Under the pieces are notes generated by a model. It was not told the origin of the DNA and ran no database searches. It saw only the letters and a program-made list of their open reading frames with translations. A DNA stretch of 64,000 nucleotides from Enoplosus armatus (lineage: Eukaryota > Chordata > Actinopteri > Centrarchiformes > Enoplosidae). The position numbers were made by a program, and so were the translations under genes. Each line of letters starts with the position of its first letter. The first letter of the stretch is position 1. The stretch spans positions 23,413,883 through 23,477,882 of the forward strand of contig NC_092193.1 of NCBI RefSeq assembly GCF_043641665.1, read 5' to 3'. Of this stretch, positions 1-11,710 are shown piece after piece.

Positions 1-1039
1 CGCATTTTTCCTCTGGGATGCATTCACTGAGGAGTGTGTGTGTGTGTGTGTGAGAAAGAGAGTAGCATTCTGTTCACCACACATTTTGAAGAAGAAGCTT
101 CAGTAAAGTCACTGCTGTAGAAAAGAATGGTTCCCACACTGGGCGGTGACTGACTGACTGAAGCGAGCCAAACTTTGTCGCACAGAACTCCAGTGAGTTT
201 TCAACACGGTTTAAGGCTGTTTTAGCGCATAAAAGCAGAGGAGGCAGGACGAGGCGGGAGCTTTTGTCAGCGTTGGGTTCGGAGTGTTCACTTCTCAGAG
301 GACATGTTGGATCAGTAAGATCTGTGGGTGATTACAGCAACACTCAGAAACAAATCAGAACATCGCAGTCCCTCACAATAAACAGCTTAACCTCTACTGC
401 GCAACACCCGACTGTTGCACGCGGAGCGCCTTTCAGTATCTCGTTGGTTAAGGGGAAGCGAAGAAGACTTGCTTATTTGTCAGGAGGCAGAATGCAGCTT
501 TTCCACATGAGCCGTCATGGTGAGCCGCTGTATAAGTCCTGCAGATTGTCTGCTTGCCTACAGCGTTGACACATTGTGTAACTTCAAATACGATTACAGA
601 GCTGTGCATGACTGCCATGTGGCTGTGGATAATGAGAGCAGGGAGCTTCAGGAGGAACGGTGCCAGCAAAGAGCCCGAGCTGCAGAGGGGAGGGGAGTTT
701 AAGCTTCTGTGTGTTTTTATCAAATTGCGTCTTAACGTGGGAATATCTTTCGGCGACTCTTAACGCTTTGTTCACGCGGTTGGCCTGAGCTGTTGCATCT
801 GCTACGGCAGCAGGGCGCAACTCGGCTTGCTCCGATCCTACCAGCCTGAACACCACCAGGCTGCTGCTATCACCTAGTGTAGTTCTCAGATAAACAAAGA
901 GGGGGTTGTAGCTTAAAATATAGGAAATGGCTAGCAATATGGCACGATTCATGTAGAAAGTTTTACTGAATAATCAGACCTGGAGTTTCTCCAAGACCAT
1001 TTCTCTTCGCAGATCTGATGAAGAGCTCTATCACTCAGG
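1..1039. other. no recognised gene
   Basis: A (GT)n run at 34-52, then moderately GC-rich sequence at 240-700. A donor-like ATCA|GTAAGA is at about 314. I see no protein of a known family; open frames are 122 codons or less and overlap on both strands. It could contain an upstream non-coding exon of the downstream gene, but nothing proves it. Confidence 0.5.
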
Positions 1040-1680
1040 GTACTCAGATAGCAAATAGAGCGCTGCAGGGATGACGTATTTTTGTAGGCCAACCCGGAAG
1101 TTAGCATCGCCCCTGGTTCCCCTCAACAAAAAGCCAATGGGATTTTGGATTATTGCAGGAAATAAGCTCTGTGGCAAAACAAAAGTTTATGATGCTTAAA
1201 ACATTTTGTTCAGCCAGATAATCTTCACTGATGAACACCACTTTTAGGATTTTTGAAGCGTAAATGAATCGCCAGAAGCAAAAAGCTAACGTTATAGCTA
1301 TAAAGGAACTACACCGCGGTCGCATTACTTCAACGTCACCACCGCTAAGCTCGATGAAGCTAGATATAGATATATAGACAGATAGATATAGAGTATAAAC
1401 ACAACGAGGCTGTAAAGGCGGACTAGTGAGTAGATGTTAGCAACCGCCAACTTTTTTAAGACACGTAAAAGCTTCCAAATAAGTGGGGTATCCACTGATG
1501 TATTTTACACCGTAGAACAAAACGTTAAAACCTCCTAAGCTTGTGTTAACCACAGACCTTATTTCAGGCATCTGACCAAAAACCCACTGACTTCCAGACG
1601 AGGGAACCGGAAGCGTAAAAATGCAAACTCATATCCGGGTTTTTTGCCTCATTCCTGCAGCACTTTATTGTTTCCCTCGC
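1040..1680. mobile_element. non-autonomous DNA transposon, copy A of a three-copy family
   Basis: The left end GAGCGCTGCAGGGATGACG (1059 on) matches the reverse complement of the right end AAAGTGCTGCAGGAATGAGG (near 1650-1666), so the element has imperfect terminal inverted repeats. The interior contains TGTAGGCCAACCCGGAAGTT and CACTGACTTCCAGACGAGGG, which recur, reversed, at 12.85-13.14 kb and 28.68-28.86 kb. No coding capacity is visible. I could not find a clean target duplication, so the superfamily is open. Confidence 0.7.
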
Positions 1681-3092
1681 TGTGATTGCCATGGTCACAC
1701 GGCGAGCCACGGAGAGAAGTAGTAAAAGTTAAACCATCATACACTACATGCCGAAGCAAATAGGTGTGATATCTGTGTTGCCAGATCTTGCGAGAGTGTG
1801 TTGCTGAGACAGAGACAGGTCTCGAACAAAGTTAATGTTCTCCTGATCTGTCCGTCTGAAAAAATGCCATTTTAGTGTAATAGAATGTTTGGAAGATATG
1901 TGGCCTGTGAAAAAATGGGTCTGATATTTACTTCAGTGACCACGGGGCGAAAGAATGCATCATAATCTGTGCTCACGTGCACTTCTCCCATTGGAGTGAA
2001 TAGACTCCGGACGTGCTGCTCGTCTCCTAAAGGGGGTGGGGCAGTGGCGAAACCCACGTGACACACCACATTTGACAGATATATTGAAAGAAAAACGTTT
2101 ATTGCAGTACTTTGTATTTGCTGTTGAGGTATATTCAGTTGTACCAATTAATTGACGTACCTGGATCTTGTACTGTTTCTTAATTCAATTCCAACACTGA
2201 TGATCTCAGTAGGTCTCTTTGTGAAGACAAGGTTAAGGGGTTTGTTCCAAGGAATTGTGACAGGGCTTTCTCCTGGGGCTGTCACTTTTTTCAAAAAAAA
2301 AAAAAATGAAATGAACGGATTCAAACACAACCCACTGAGCCTAATTGTAAAGTCACAGAATTGATGCCGGTCCGTTCGTTCACTGGCGCCTCTGCTGCCC
2401 TTAGTGATTTGTTGCCATGGCAATATTACTGTCAGGCTGCACCATTCTTTAACATGCAGCAAAAGTCGGTAGCTCCTCCGGCTGAAGTGTTGAATCCAAA
2501 ATGTTTCCGCGCACTTCCTCCTCCTGCGGTTCGGTGTCATGACCCTAACCCTGGAACAGATGATCACAGATTGAATGTTGATTTTTTTTTTTCCTCACAT
2601 TCGAAAAAAAAAGCATTTTCAAGTTGAAATAAAGCTGTCCGTCTCTCGAGAAGTTCCTGTGCTGTGATGTTTGTGTTTGTCGTGTAATCCCAGAGACTCG
2701 AATGAAGCCGACATGTGGCTCGTCCGCCATCGGTAACTCAACTTCAGTGAGGCACTTTCAAGTTGGCATTACGCATGTCAGCTTTAAGGTTTTGGTCGAA
2801 TGGAAACCGCCTTCGTAACAGCGATAATCTGTTGTTATAGTCTCTTGACGCTTCCTCTTGTTTTCTCGTCACAAGGAGCACCTGAGTCTGCAATGCATCC
2901 GTCACCAACTTCGACGCACGTCAATGTTGTAACACTTGATGTGCTTCTAAACTCTCATAACACTGCTGCCTTTGTGTCAAGTGTTTACAGTGCAGCCAAA
3001 GAAACTCACATTGTTTAAATGAAGACGTCAGTCAATAATAATTACAATAATCAGCTATCAGCAATCGGTTATCTGATTTCAAGTGGCACACA
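1681..3092. other. no recognised gene
   Basis: Unique-looking sequence with A13 at 2295-2307 and T/A runs near 2582-2612. The short frames on both strands do not resemble known proteins. Confidence 0.5.
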
Positions 3093-3100
3093 GTACCAGT

Positions 3101-3905
3101 TAGGGGTGAGCATCCCTCCCTCATAAGACGGTCCGATATATATCCAGATACATGATGAGACAAAATGTTCTTTCGTGTACGCTTGCACTCTCACACAAAC
3201 ATGCGCACACACTTTCTTTCCCCTTAATATAATGTTTGCGAAATGTTAATCTTTTGTTTACACTTCACGCACTGCAAAGAAGTTCGGCAAGAGTCTTCTT
3301 TAGGAAAATCAAGTGATCAACATGATCCTGTTGGAGTACGCTGCGTTGTGCGGAAACAGTATCTCCTGCACTTCGAAAGGCCTCACCACGGCTAAGTTGT
3401 GGCTGGAAAAAGTTAACGTTTAATATCTGTGTCTTTGTTTTTTTTGCGTGTTCTTGCTTGTGCTCGCTGTACTACCATCCACAGATTCCTGGTCGCCGGT
3501 ATAGGTCTCACCAGGTGAGTGTTGAGATATGTTGTGCTACCGCGGTGCTTAATCGCTGATCTACAGATCTCACAAATGGCCTTGGACATTTGTCCAATTT
3601 TCTTTACTTCTTATAAAATCCAAATGGCCTCCAAACTTTACTTGGATTTTAGATTTGATGGTGTGCTGTAAACCGTGTTGGCGCTCTCGGACTGTGCTAA
3701 TGTTGCTCTTGTGATGCCAGAGTCTCGCGTTGACATTTGACAAGAGTGCAGAACTAGCAAAGCCTCAGTCATCTGATTTGTAACTCTGGAATCTGGCCAT
3801 CGACCGGTTCATGGTACATTCAGAACGATCCAGGGGCAAACGCATCACCGTCGTCGCATCTTAAACCCGGGTTCTGATTCGCATCAGTGAATCGTTGCAC
3901 CCCTA
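3101..3905. mobile_element. hAT-type non-autonomous transposon with perfect 8-bp target duplication
   Basis: The element starts TAGGGGTGAGCATCCC and ends GTTGCACCCCTA, an imperfect inverted repeat (TAGGGGTG). It is flanked on both sides by GTACCAGT (3093-3100 and 3906-3913). An 8-base duplication is diagnostic of hAT transposition. No transposase frame is present. A second, truncated copy in the same orientation lies at 22694 to about 23312. Confidence 0.85.
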
Positions 3906-3913
3906 GTACCAGT

Positions 3914-5023
3914 AGTTTTCCACACAGCAGAGCACAGGCTGTTGTCAATGAGAGATCCTGTGAATCCCTTGTGCAGAATGTTTGTCCTGGAAGAATTCCT
4001 GGTCTGTCTCAAAATCCCCATCCTCCATGTATCCTTGTCAAACATGCCGCCAATCATGCGATCCGGCATTTTAAAGCAGGCCTACCCGTTATTTTGCACC
4101 ATTGCCTGCAATAGTTGGAAGACAACCATGGACATGAAAACCATAGCTACCTATGTAGAACACACACAATTGTTGCAAAATTAGCAAATTACTACCGTTG
4201 TACTGGGTATACTGTCATACCCGCCCACTCCTCCATCTACCTACATAATATCCCTGGTGTGTTCCAAGACCCGTGTCTTCCTATGAATCACTCTTGACAG
4301 CTGGAACAAAAAAGCCATTTTTTAAACTCAAATGCGAGTCTGCATTCATGGTGAGCCACCGAAATATCTGGGTAATTGATTTCTTGAAATGACTGGGAGC
4401 CCTCTCTCAATACCAGGTGTCAAATCAACTCAGGCTACGGACTCTTCAGTTTGGTCTTCTTTGTTTTTCTTCTGTGGCATTCTTGCCAAAAACACTAGGA
4501 GAAGAAATGGACGGTAAAACACTGTGTGCAGCACACCGTCATCTCCGTCTAGGGCACACATCGGTGCTTGATGTCAACACTGGGATCAGAACTTGCTTTT
4601 TCTGCAGCTTGATGGTTGGATTAGTACTGGTACTAGAGGGTTTTTTTTCATCTCCATATGAAGAACTATGAAATCTCCCTGCAAACCTCATGTGACAAGA
4701 ACAAATCAATACTTCCTATCATACAGAGCTTCGTCGTGATACTATATAATCCGAAGGCCAGGTGCCCACCAAACTTTCCATCGGAGGATATTATTTGAAG
4801 CAGTTTACTTGAACACATCTGTATCTCCCTTGTATGTCTTCACCTGTTTCCATGTGTCTGTTCTTTTAATTTTAAATAGATTCGATCTGCATTTCCTCCT
4901 TGAAAAAGGCGCTAAGCTGGATAATTAAGGGCTTGCTTGATTGACAAGTCTTACGCTGGTTAAGAGATTGGAGTCTCTGCCGCACTCCGGGAAATCCTGC
5001 AACCATGTGATGTCACAGGGTGG

Positions 5024-5057
<34 letters not shown>

Positions 5058-5284
5058 ACTAATGAAGGTAAACAGAGCTTTGAACTCTGTGAGATCCCCC
5101 TGTGGCAGTGTCGACCTGGTGATAAATTTCAAACACAATGCGACCTTTGCTTTACAGGATAAAGGTCACGTAATTGGGCTGTATTGTTAATAACACAAGG
5201 CTTCGTCCAAATTGCTCAAGGACCAGTTACATAGAAGTCTAGGTGATCAGTGAAGCTCTTCGGCCCCCAATAGTCTGATATCAT
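3914..5284. other. no recognised gene
   Basis: Nothing beyond the (GT)n at 5026. The frames at 3887-4300 overlap in two frames and have no family features. Confidence 0.5.
5026..5057. repeat. (GT)n microsatellite
   Basis: Sixteen GT units; the frame running through it is not a gene. Confidence 0.97.
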
Positions 5285-5288
5285 TTAA

Positions 5289-5812
5289 AGGGGACCTATT
5301 ATGCTCATTTCCTATATTTTCATTTTGTAGTTCCACAAGAGCAGCTTTGCATGATTCACAGTTCAAAAAAAGTCCTGATTTATCATCTACTGCCCCTTCA
5401 TGCAGCCCCTCAGTTCACCCTCTGTCTGAAACAAGCCGTTTGAGCTCCTGTCTCCCCCCTCCCTAGAAGCCCACTTTCTTCTGATTGGCTGGGCCAAGTT
5501 CCGGAATTCTTTGGAAGACTTTCCAAAGGCAAACTGTGAACATTAACATTCACAGTTAACATTACTAAGCAACGTTGACATAAACATAAACACCTGGTCT
5601 GTGCCTGGACCAGAGATACCATATAAGGACATCCGTGCCTATCTGACATCAGATAGACCCGGCGGTTGAATAAAACTGAAACGGAGCGTTCAGAGCAGTC
5701 TGAAGCCTGAGCTTTTGGCTCACAGGGATTACTTTTACATACATAGTATGAAATCTGACATTATAACATTATATATGTGACAGAAAAGAAGGAAAAGCAT
5801 AATAGGTCCTCT
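5289..5812. mobile_element. TTAA-flanked MITE (piggyBac-like)
   Basis: The ends AGGGGACCTATTATGCTC and, reversed, AGAGGACCTATTATGCTT form an inverted repeat of 17 matching bases with one difference. TTAA directly flanks both ends (5285-5288, 5813-5816), the signature of piggyBac-type insertion. The 524-base interior has no transposase frame. The terminal motif is one I know as frequent in fish genomes. Confidence 0.8.
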
Positions 5813-5877
5813 TTAATAATGCGTAAGGAACTTTAAACTGTGCCATTTGGCAATTACATAAATTTTATTTGTTATGA

Positions 5878-5985
5878 GGTTTTGCGTTCGAATCCATTGG
5901 GATCATTTTGTGTACAGTTTCCATGTTCTCCCTAAGTTTGTGTGGGCGTCCTCCCACAGTCCAGAGACATGCAGGTCTGGTTAAA
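5878..5985 (+). mobile_element. tRNA-headed SINE fragment
   Basis: GCGTTCGAATCC (5883 on) is a polymerase III B box, followed by the central domain typical of vertebrate SINEs (CATGTTCTCCCTAAGTTTGTG, CTCCCACAGTCCAGAGACATGC). The A-box half is not convincing, so this is a partial copy. Confidence 0.7.
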
Positions 5986-6324
5986 ACACTGGCCTATTTT
6001 TACATTTGTAGAGCGGATCTCCACTTACGTGCTGCTACGTGATTATAGTGGAAGCGTCAGTGTTGCAGCATCCGCTCCGCAAAACGTTCCGTGTTCAATG
6101 TAAGCCCGCCTGAAAAAAAAAAGTTAAACTAATTTGCTACTGGTATGAGCACAGTTTGGCCTACTGTATATCGACAAGCTATAGTGTAAGCACAACAATT
6201 TAACTTTTGAAGCATTTTTACGCAGATGATCTAACTAGAAAAGCTGGATGGAAGAAACAAAATGTCTTGATTGCGCAAAATGATGTGGCAGGCCAAGCTG
6301 CCACCTGGTTTGCATCCAGGACCA

Positions 6325-6440
6325 GCCGGGTGGGGCCTTTCTATGTGGAGGTTGCATGTTCTCCTTGTGCCTCAATAGGCTCCAGCCTCCCCTGACCCTG
6401 GAAAGGATAAACAGGTCTGGGTAGACAGCGTACTCACTTC
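6325..6440 (+). mobile_element. SINE fragment, central and tail regions
   Basis: GTGGAGGTTGCATGTTCTCC and then ATAGGCTCCAGCC...GACCCTGGAAAGGATAA correspond to the middle and tail of the same SINE class as at 5878-5985, with the part between them deleted. Confidence 0.65.
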
Positions 6441-8014
6441 TCCTGTATGTCGTCACGGCGCAGGCAGCACGGGTAAAATAATTCGTTTTAGGTCTAGGGG
6501 AATTTAATTAACACTAAGCTTTATGACTGCACCAGCTGCTAACAGGCTGCAACGTACAGTGCCTGAAGGCCCGGGTTGTTTGTCAACAACGAAAAGAGCG
6601 ACATCCTCTCCTGCGTTCTTCGCTAATCTCGCTTCCCCGGTCTATGACTAATAGAGTTTCACTGCCGATGCCAAACTTATCCCGATACCGTACTTGTTTT
6701 TCTGCACAACCATTCTCTCTTTAACAAAATGAGCCACGTTTCTCAAATAAAGTACCTCAAACTGGCAAAAAAATATAAAAAAATCAGGGACAATCTGAAC
6801 AAAAGAGTAAGTAAAGTAAAGAGCATGTAATCTGTCCGGCCATTGAAAACGTGCTTTCAGGACTCAACAGTTTCACGAGGGTCTGGGATACTCAGACTCA
6901 GACACTTTGGTCAGCGCCAATAAAATACTGAGGTTCAATACCCAGTCCAATGTATTTACATGACCACTGCTAATGTTCAACATTGTTTTTCCCCAAGGAG
7001 TACGTGTTACACGCAATAAAAACACAAGCACACAATATTTATAACAATAACTCCACTGAACTAGAAGAATTGGGAACGTGTTGCTCGTAGGAGGAGGCTG
7101 ACTAGAGGGCGCACAAATTGGCATCCTGGCTCTGGTTAAATCTACATCTGCCCACTGCAGATGCACTGTCCACAACCTGGATGAGTAACTAATATAAATG
7201 AGTGTATTAGTATAATATTATAACGTGAAATAAAAGGTAAAATGTTCATATAAGAGTACACTATATGCCTGTAGCTCATCACTGGTATAATATTTATTTA
7301 GAAGCATGACAGAACACGATACCTGCAGGATACACGCTTGTTCGTGGGTCTACACAGTGATGGCCTCTTTTAAAGTTACAAGTTGACAGTTGTTCGGGCT
7401 GTTTTGTGTTGCAGCGGAATCTTTTTATTTTGTTGTTGTTGTTTTGGCTGAGGGCAGGTATTAAAATGATTTAATGGATTATCATATTAAACCCCTGAGA
7501 TGATTAGCTCCCAAAACGCGCCGCAGCAGTCCCCCTACGTACTCATAAATAATCCAACCCCCCCGTTCACTGTCTGAATCAGGCACAAAACACAAAAAAC
7601 ACTTCAACTGGAGCCAAGGTCACACTGCCGTGCACGATTACACTGAAAGATTGAGTTTCTATGGACAATACGTGTACGTGTCAATACGTGTACGTGTCAC
7701 CAGCATAAACGCAAACACCATTCTAAATAGTTATCTTTTTGTCTCAGCCAGGGTCGGGCAACGTGACGGCTTAATTGACAACAGCTGAAATGGTGCCCCT
7801 GGCCTGTAAAGTTAGCGATGGTTAAGATTGGCGGCGCGATAGGATGTGAGACAGTGAGGTGACGTATCGTGTTTGCTGTCAGCGTTCAGTTTTCCTGCTG
7901 GTGAGGCGGACATTGAAGTCCCCAAAATTGCGTTACCCACGTCCCCAAAGCAGTTTTAATTCAGTAACTGTCAGGTTTAAATGCCTTTTCTGTTCTTTTC
8001 TTTTCTGTTTCTTT
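6441..8014. other. no recognised gene
   Basis: AT-rich sequence with a small tandem repeat at 7668-7700; nothing else identified. Confidence 0.5.
7676..7706. repeat. short tandem duplication
   Basis: GTCAATACGTGTACGTGTCA contains the second copy of an AATACGTGTACGTGTC unit of about 16 bases that begins at 7668. Confidence 0.85.
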
Positions 8015-8590
8015 ACTGTGTTTTCCAGTGTGTCTTCACTGTGTTCTACTGAGTTTCTTTACTGTGTTCTACTGTGTCTCTTTACTGTGTTCTACTGTGT
8101 TTCTTTACTGTGGTTCTTCACTGTGTTCTACTGTGTTTCTTTACTGTGTTCTACTGTGTGTCTTCACTGTGTTCTACTGAGTTTCTTTACTGTGTTCTAC
8201 TGTGGTTCTTTACTGTGTTCTACTGTTTCTCTTTACTGTGTTCTACTGTGTTTCTTTACTGTGGTTCTTCACTGTGTTCTACTGTGTCCCTTTACTGTTC
8301 TCTTCTGTGTTTCGTTACTGTTCTTTACTGTTCTCTTCTGTATTTCGTTACTGTTCTTTACTGTTCTCTTCTGTGTTCCTTTACTGTGTTCTACTGTGTT
8401 TCTTTACTGTGTTTCAATGTGTGTATTTACTCTGTTCTACTGTGTTTCTTTACTGCTCTATTCTGTTTCTTTACTGTTCTCTACTATGTTCTACTGTGTC
8501 TCTTTACTGTTATCTTCTGTTTCTTTACAGTGTTCTACTGTGTTTCTTCACTGTGTTCTACTGTGTTTCTTTACTGTTCTCGGCAGTATC
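8015..8590 (+). repeat. minisatellite with a ~23-base pyrimidine-rich unit
   Basis: About 25 imperfect copies of a unit like TTCTACTGTGTTTCTTTACTGTG run head to tail. Variants include a shorter form with TTACTGTTCTCTTC near 8295-8370. Because the unit length is not a multiple of three and the unit holds no stop in any plus frame, all three forward frames stay open (up to 269 codons). The Phe/Leu/Cys/Val-rich translations are by-products, not a gene. Confidence 0.95.
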
Positions 8591-10024
8591 TCTTTACCAC
8601 CTCACCCTGCTAGTGTTGCAGTGCTGCTCTCCTGGCGACAGCCGGGCTCTAATTCGCTGCATATCTGATTGAAAATTAGAGTGTGTGAATGTGAGAAATG
8701 ATTTGAGCACACGGGTGATTGACTAAATACATGGATTTGCCATGAGCTCCGACGCTAACAAATCGGTTTCCTTCTCCTCTCTCTTTCTTACTAGCCGTGT
8801 AGAGCAGTGTATGAAACATTCAGGTAGCAGTGCTGACAGGTCACGTCGGCTGTGGCTTAATCATGTCAATTCAGTCGCTCACTCAGTGTCAGGCCAAAAT
8901 TAAAGTTGTCTGGCTTAAGCGCGCTCTGTACTCCGCCGTCTTCTCTCTTACGAAGCCTCACGTCACTTTCAGAAGTCACACTCTCCCTCTTTCATATCAT
9001 GTCAATGATTTATGCTAATCATCTTAATATGTTGAACCAGGACCTTCAGTATTTGGAAGTATCGTGTGAAAAATAAGGCGAGTCAGATTTAGTATATTAT
9101 TTCCATATACGGGGGTCAATGTGCACGGCACAGTGGCTGGACATGGAGCCCATAATCATCTCATGAAGTGGGTGGTACCGGACTGCAGTTCAAAACTTTT
9201 ACTTTTATTGAGAAAGGGTCTCATGTTTCAGGTTGTAATCGTCAGACTGTGGGTTATATTCATAACACCACATTGCAGCAAGTAAAAGTTGAAGCAAAAC
9301 ATGGCGATAAAATGTAAATAAGCAGTGTATGGTGGCGCGCGCCCTTACAGTCAGCTGTTTGAAGTGCAGCGGCTCTCTGATCCTTAGCCCCAGATAGGCT
9401 CAAAACACACGCCTGTCATACAAATTCTGGGTCTGCAAAGGCTGCACGGTTTAAATGAGCTTGTTTCGGGCAACGACTTCATCAGGTATCCGCCAGAGGA
9501 AATAAAAACAACACCCAACAACATCTTAATAGGGTCATTTCCCTTCATCAGCTGTGGGAAGAAATCTGTGATGGTTAAATTAATGGCAAATTAATCCGTG
9601 AAACAGAGGGGCTAGAAATTGCTCATTTGTAGACAATTAAGCACTTGCTGTCGGTGTGTGTGTGTGTGTGTCTCCACCAGCAGCTAACACCGTTGGCTGA
9701 TGGCCACAGCATTCTGATTATACAAAATGTGCGCATTCAAAAAGTCCTGACTGCTCTCTCTGAGAAATTCACATGCATGGTTTGCCACTACATTGAAACT
9801 CCGCACTGAACATTCTGCTTGCGGTGCTTTGTGTTGACCTGAGTTGAAGTCAAGGTAAACGATACGGAAAATGGAAAAAAAAAATAGAGACTAGAAAACA
9901 TCTTTCACATGACTCATGGCATGGAGTGAATCCAAATGGAAAGACTGTTGTTTTGACTTTGAGAAGATGAATTTAAAAAGGCTTCAGCGTTGAGTGCATG
10001 GTTGGCTCTGCAAAAAAAAACATC
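8591..10024. other. no recognised gene
   Basis: A short (GT)n at 9654-9671 and a CpG-containing patch near 9330-9360 (GGCGCGCGCCC). No coding features. Confidence 0.5.
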
Positions 10025-10140
10025 CATGTCAAATTGTTATTTATTGACTACAGCTCTGCATTTAATACCATTGGGCCATCTAAATTGGTGTTACAGCTTA
10101 GGGACCTTGGTCTTCACAATTTCATGTGTAGTTATATGAC
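10025..10140 (+). pseudogene. LINE reverse transcriptase fragment
   Basis: The plus strand reads VKLLFIDYSSAFNTI followed by SKLVLQLRDLGLHNFM. The DYSSAFNTI segment is the first catalytic aspartate motif of a CR1/L2-type LINE reverse transcriptase. The coding sequence is broken on both sides and joins directly to the start of another LINE copy. Confidence 0.75.
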
Positions 10141-10154
10141 TTTTTCTTCTTTGT

Positions 10155-10905
10155 GTAGCTTCTAAGATGGCGCCGCGGATGGCTGCCTCGTGTGTTGGTG
10201 GTGCATTGTTTTGCTTTGTTGTTAAGTCAGTGTTCTGCTACAGTACCCTGAGCTATTTTACAAGAGGGGAGCTCATGGGCTTAAGAGATACAACTTCTGC
10301 GGATTCATTTCCTACCCAATGAAGAGGGAAACGTGCCGAAATATATGTCTCCAATATTCGATCTCTGTCCAATAAACTGGATGAACTTCAGCTACTGGTT
10401 GGGAAAAACAGAGACTTCCCTTCATCTTCCATTTTGTGCATCACGGAGACGGTACCGAACTCTTAGACAAAACGGAAAGGTGGCGGTATCTGTTTTTATA
10501 CTAACAGTGGAATGACTCTCTTCCTCGTGAGTTTGCGTCGCTCATACTGGTCGATGTTTACACAGTTACACAAAGGCAATCTCACCCACAAACTCCCCGA
10601 ATATAGACAGTTTATTAAATGCCCGACCAGAGAGGAGAGTATTCTGGGTATCACTGCGACTGCACGCCTCCAGGACCCTGAGGCAAGCAGGTAAGATTGT
10701 GGCCGACCCCTCCCCCCTTGGACACAAACTTTTGAGGGACTTATCCATATGGTACCCAGACATTAACCTCTCTCTGAATGTTGAGAAAACAGAGATAATT
10801 GTTTACTTTAGGTAGTCCAAAATGGTTCAGAGACCACTTTACATCAACGGTGAAATTCTTTGGGATTCAGATCTTGGACTCCCCTCTCCTGGTCCCAAAA
10901 CACCA
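10155..10905 (+). pseudogene. 5' part of a degenerate CR1/L2-like LINE
   Basis: After a leader containing AAGATGGCGCCGCGG, the frame near 10336 reads YVSNIRSLSNKLDELQLL and then SSILCITET, the N-terminal motif and catalytic Glu region of an AP-type endonuclease. LPREFASLILVDVY and YRQFIKCPTREESIL follow in other frames. From about 10690 the sequence resembles the end of the reverse transcriptase (KIVADPS; then LNVEKTEIIVYFR and LYINGEIL), out of the normal order, so the copy is rearranged and internally deleted. Stops and frameshifts rule out function. Confidence 0.75.
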
Positions 10906-11462
10906 TTTTGTCACGGCTGTGATGGCAGGGTAGCAAAGAACACAGGGGATTGGACCCAAATGCAGACCACTGAGGCAGAGCTTGACACAGTGATGATTTC
11001 ACAAATAGCGAAACCGGGGGTGGGGAGACAAAGACTTACAGGATAGTGAAGAAGGCAAGGGTCAATACCGAGAAAACAGTCCAAACAGGCAAACAAAACC
11101 GATAAGAGTCCAATAAACTGTCCAAAACGTTAAGATCCAAAACACTGGGAATGCGGGGAGAAGCAAGGAGCCAAGACAAGAAACATACATGGACTGGCCA
11201 AGAACAAAAGGAAGTGAACGGGTATAAGAAGTGATGGGTGATTAGGGAATGAGGTGCAGGTGAGCAGGTGACTGCAGGGCTGAAGAGGGAAGTGGGAACT
11301 GGAGTGCGGGCGAATGAGGACGTAAAGTAAAGTCTGAGGGCATCTGGTGGACGGCTCGAGGATGGCAGATCTAGAGAGTAGAGGGAAAGCACATGGCCCG
11401 GGAGAATTGAGCAGGGACTAGAGACAGGGTGCTGAGGGGAACTGAGGGTCAAACTCTGACAC
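10906..11462. mobile_element. non-coding element nested inside the LINE
   Basis: The LINE-like reading stops at about 10905 and resumes at about 11470 (NKAQQRLNLLRCLQRN), so the 0.55 kb between is an insertion. It starts TGTCACGGCTGTGATGG and ends GGTCAAACTCTGACA; TGTCA at the left pairs with TGACA at the right. It has no coding content I recognise. The long minus-strand frame here (11464-11036) is compositionally driven. Confidence 0.55.
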
Positions 11463-11710
11463 ATTCCTTTTCATTAACAAGGCACAACAGAGACTAAACC
11501 TTTTGAGATGTCTCCAAAGAAATATGGAACGTCCACAAAAACCCTTGTCGGTTTCTAGCAGGCCACCGTCGAGCGCATCCTTACAGGAGGCCTACTATTG
11601 CTGTTTGGCAACCCGACTGACCCAGACCACAAACGCCTGAGAAGGACAGTAGGAAAAAAACGAAAATTCAGGACATTTAGACTACTCGCTGTAGAAAGTC
11701 TCACGGAGGA
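11463..11710 (+). pseudogene. 3' part of the interrupted LINE
   Basis: KAQQRLNLLRCLQRN and, in another frame, LLLFGNPTDPDHKRLRRTVG correspond to the region after the reverse transcriptase core in CR1/L2 elements. It is the continuation of the copy at 10155-10905 after the nested insertion. Confidence 0.65.

Noticed and set aside
7859..8668. Open frame of 269 codons (plus two overlapping ones)
   Set aside because: Created by a stop-free ~23-base minisatellite; all three frames are open and the translation is repetitive Phe/Leu/Cys/Val.
11036..11464. Minus-strand frame of 142 codons rich in Ser, Leu and Pro
   Set aside because: Lies wholly inside a non-coding inserted element and has no domain features.
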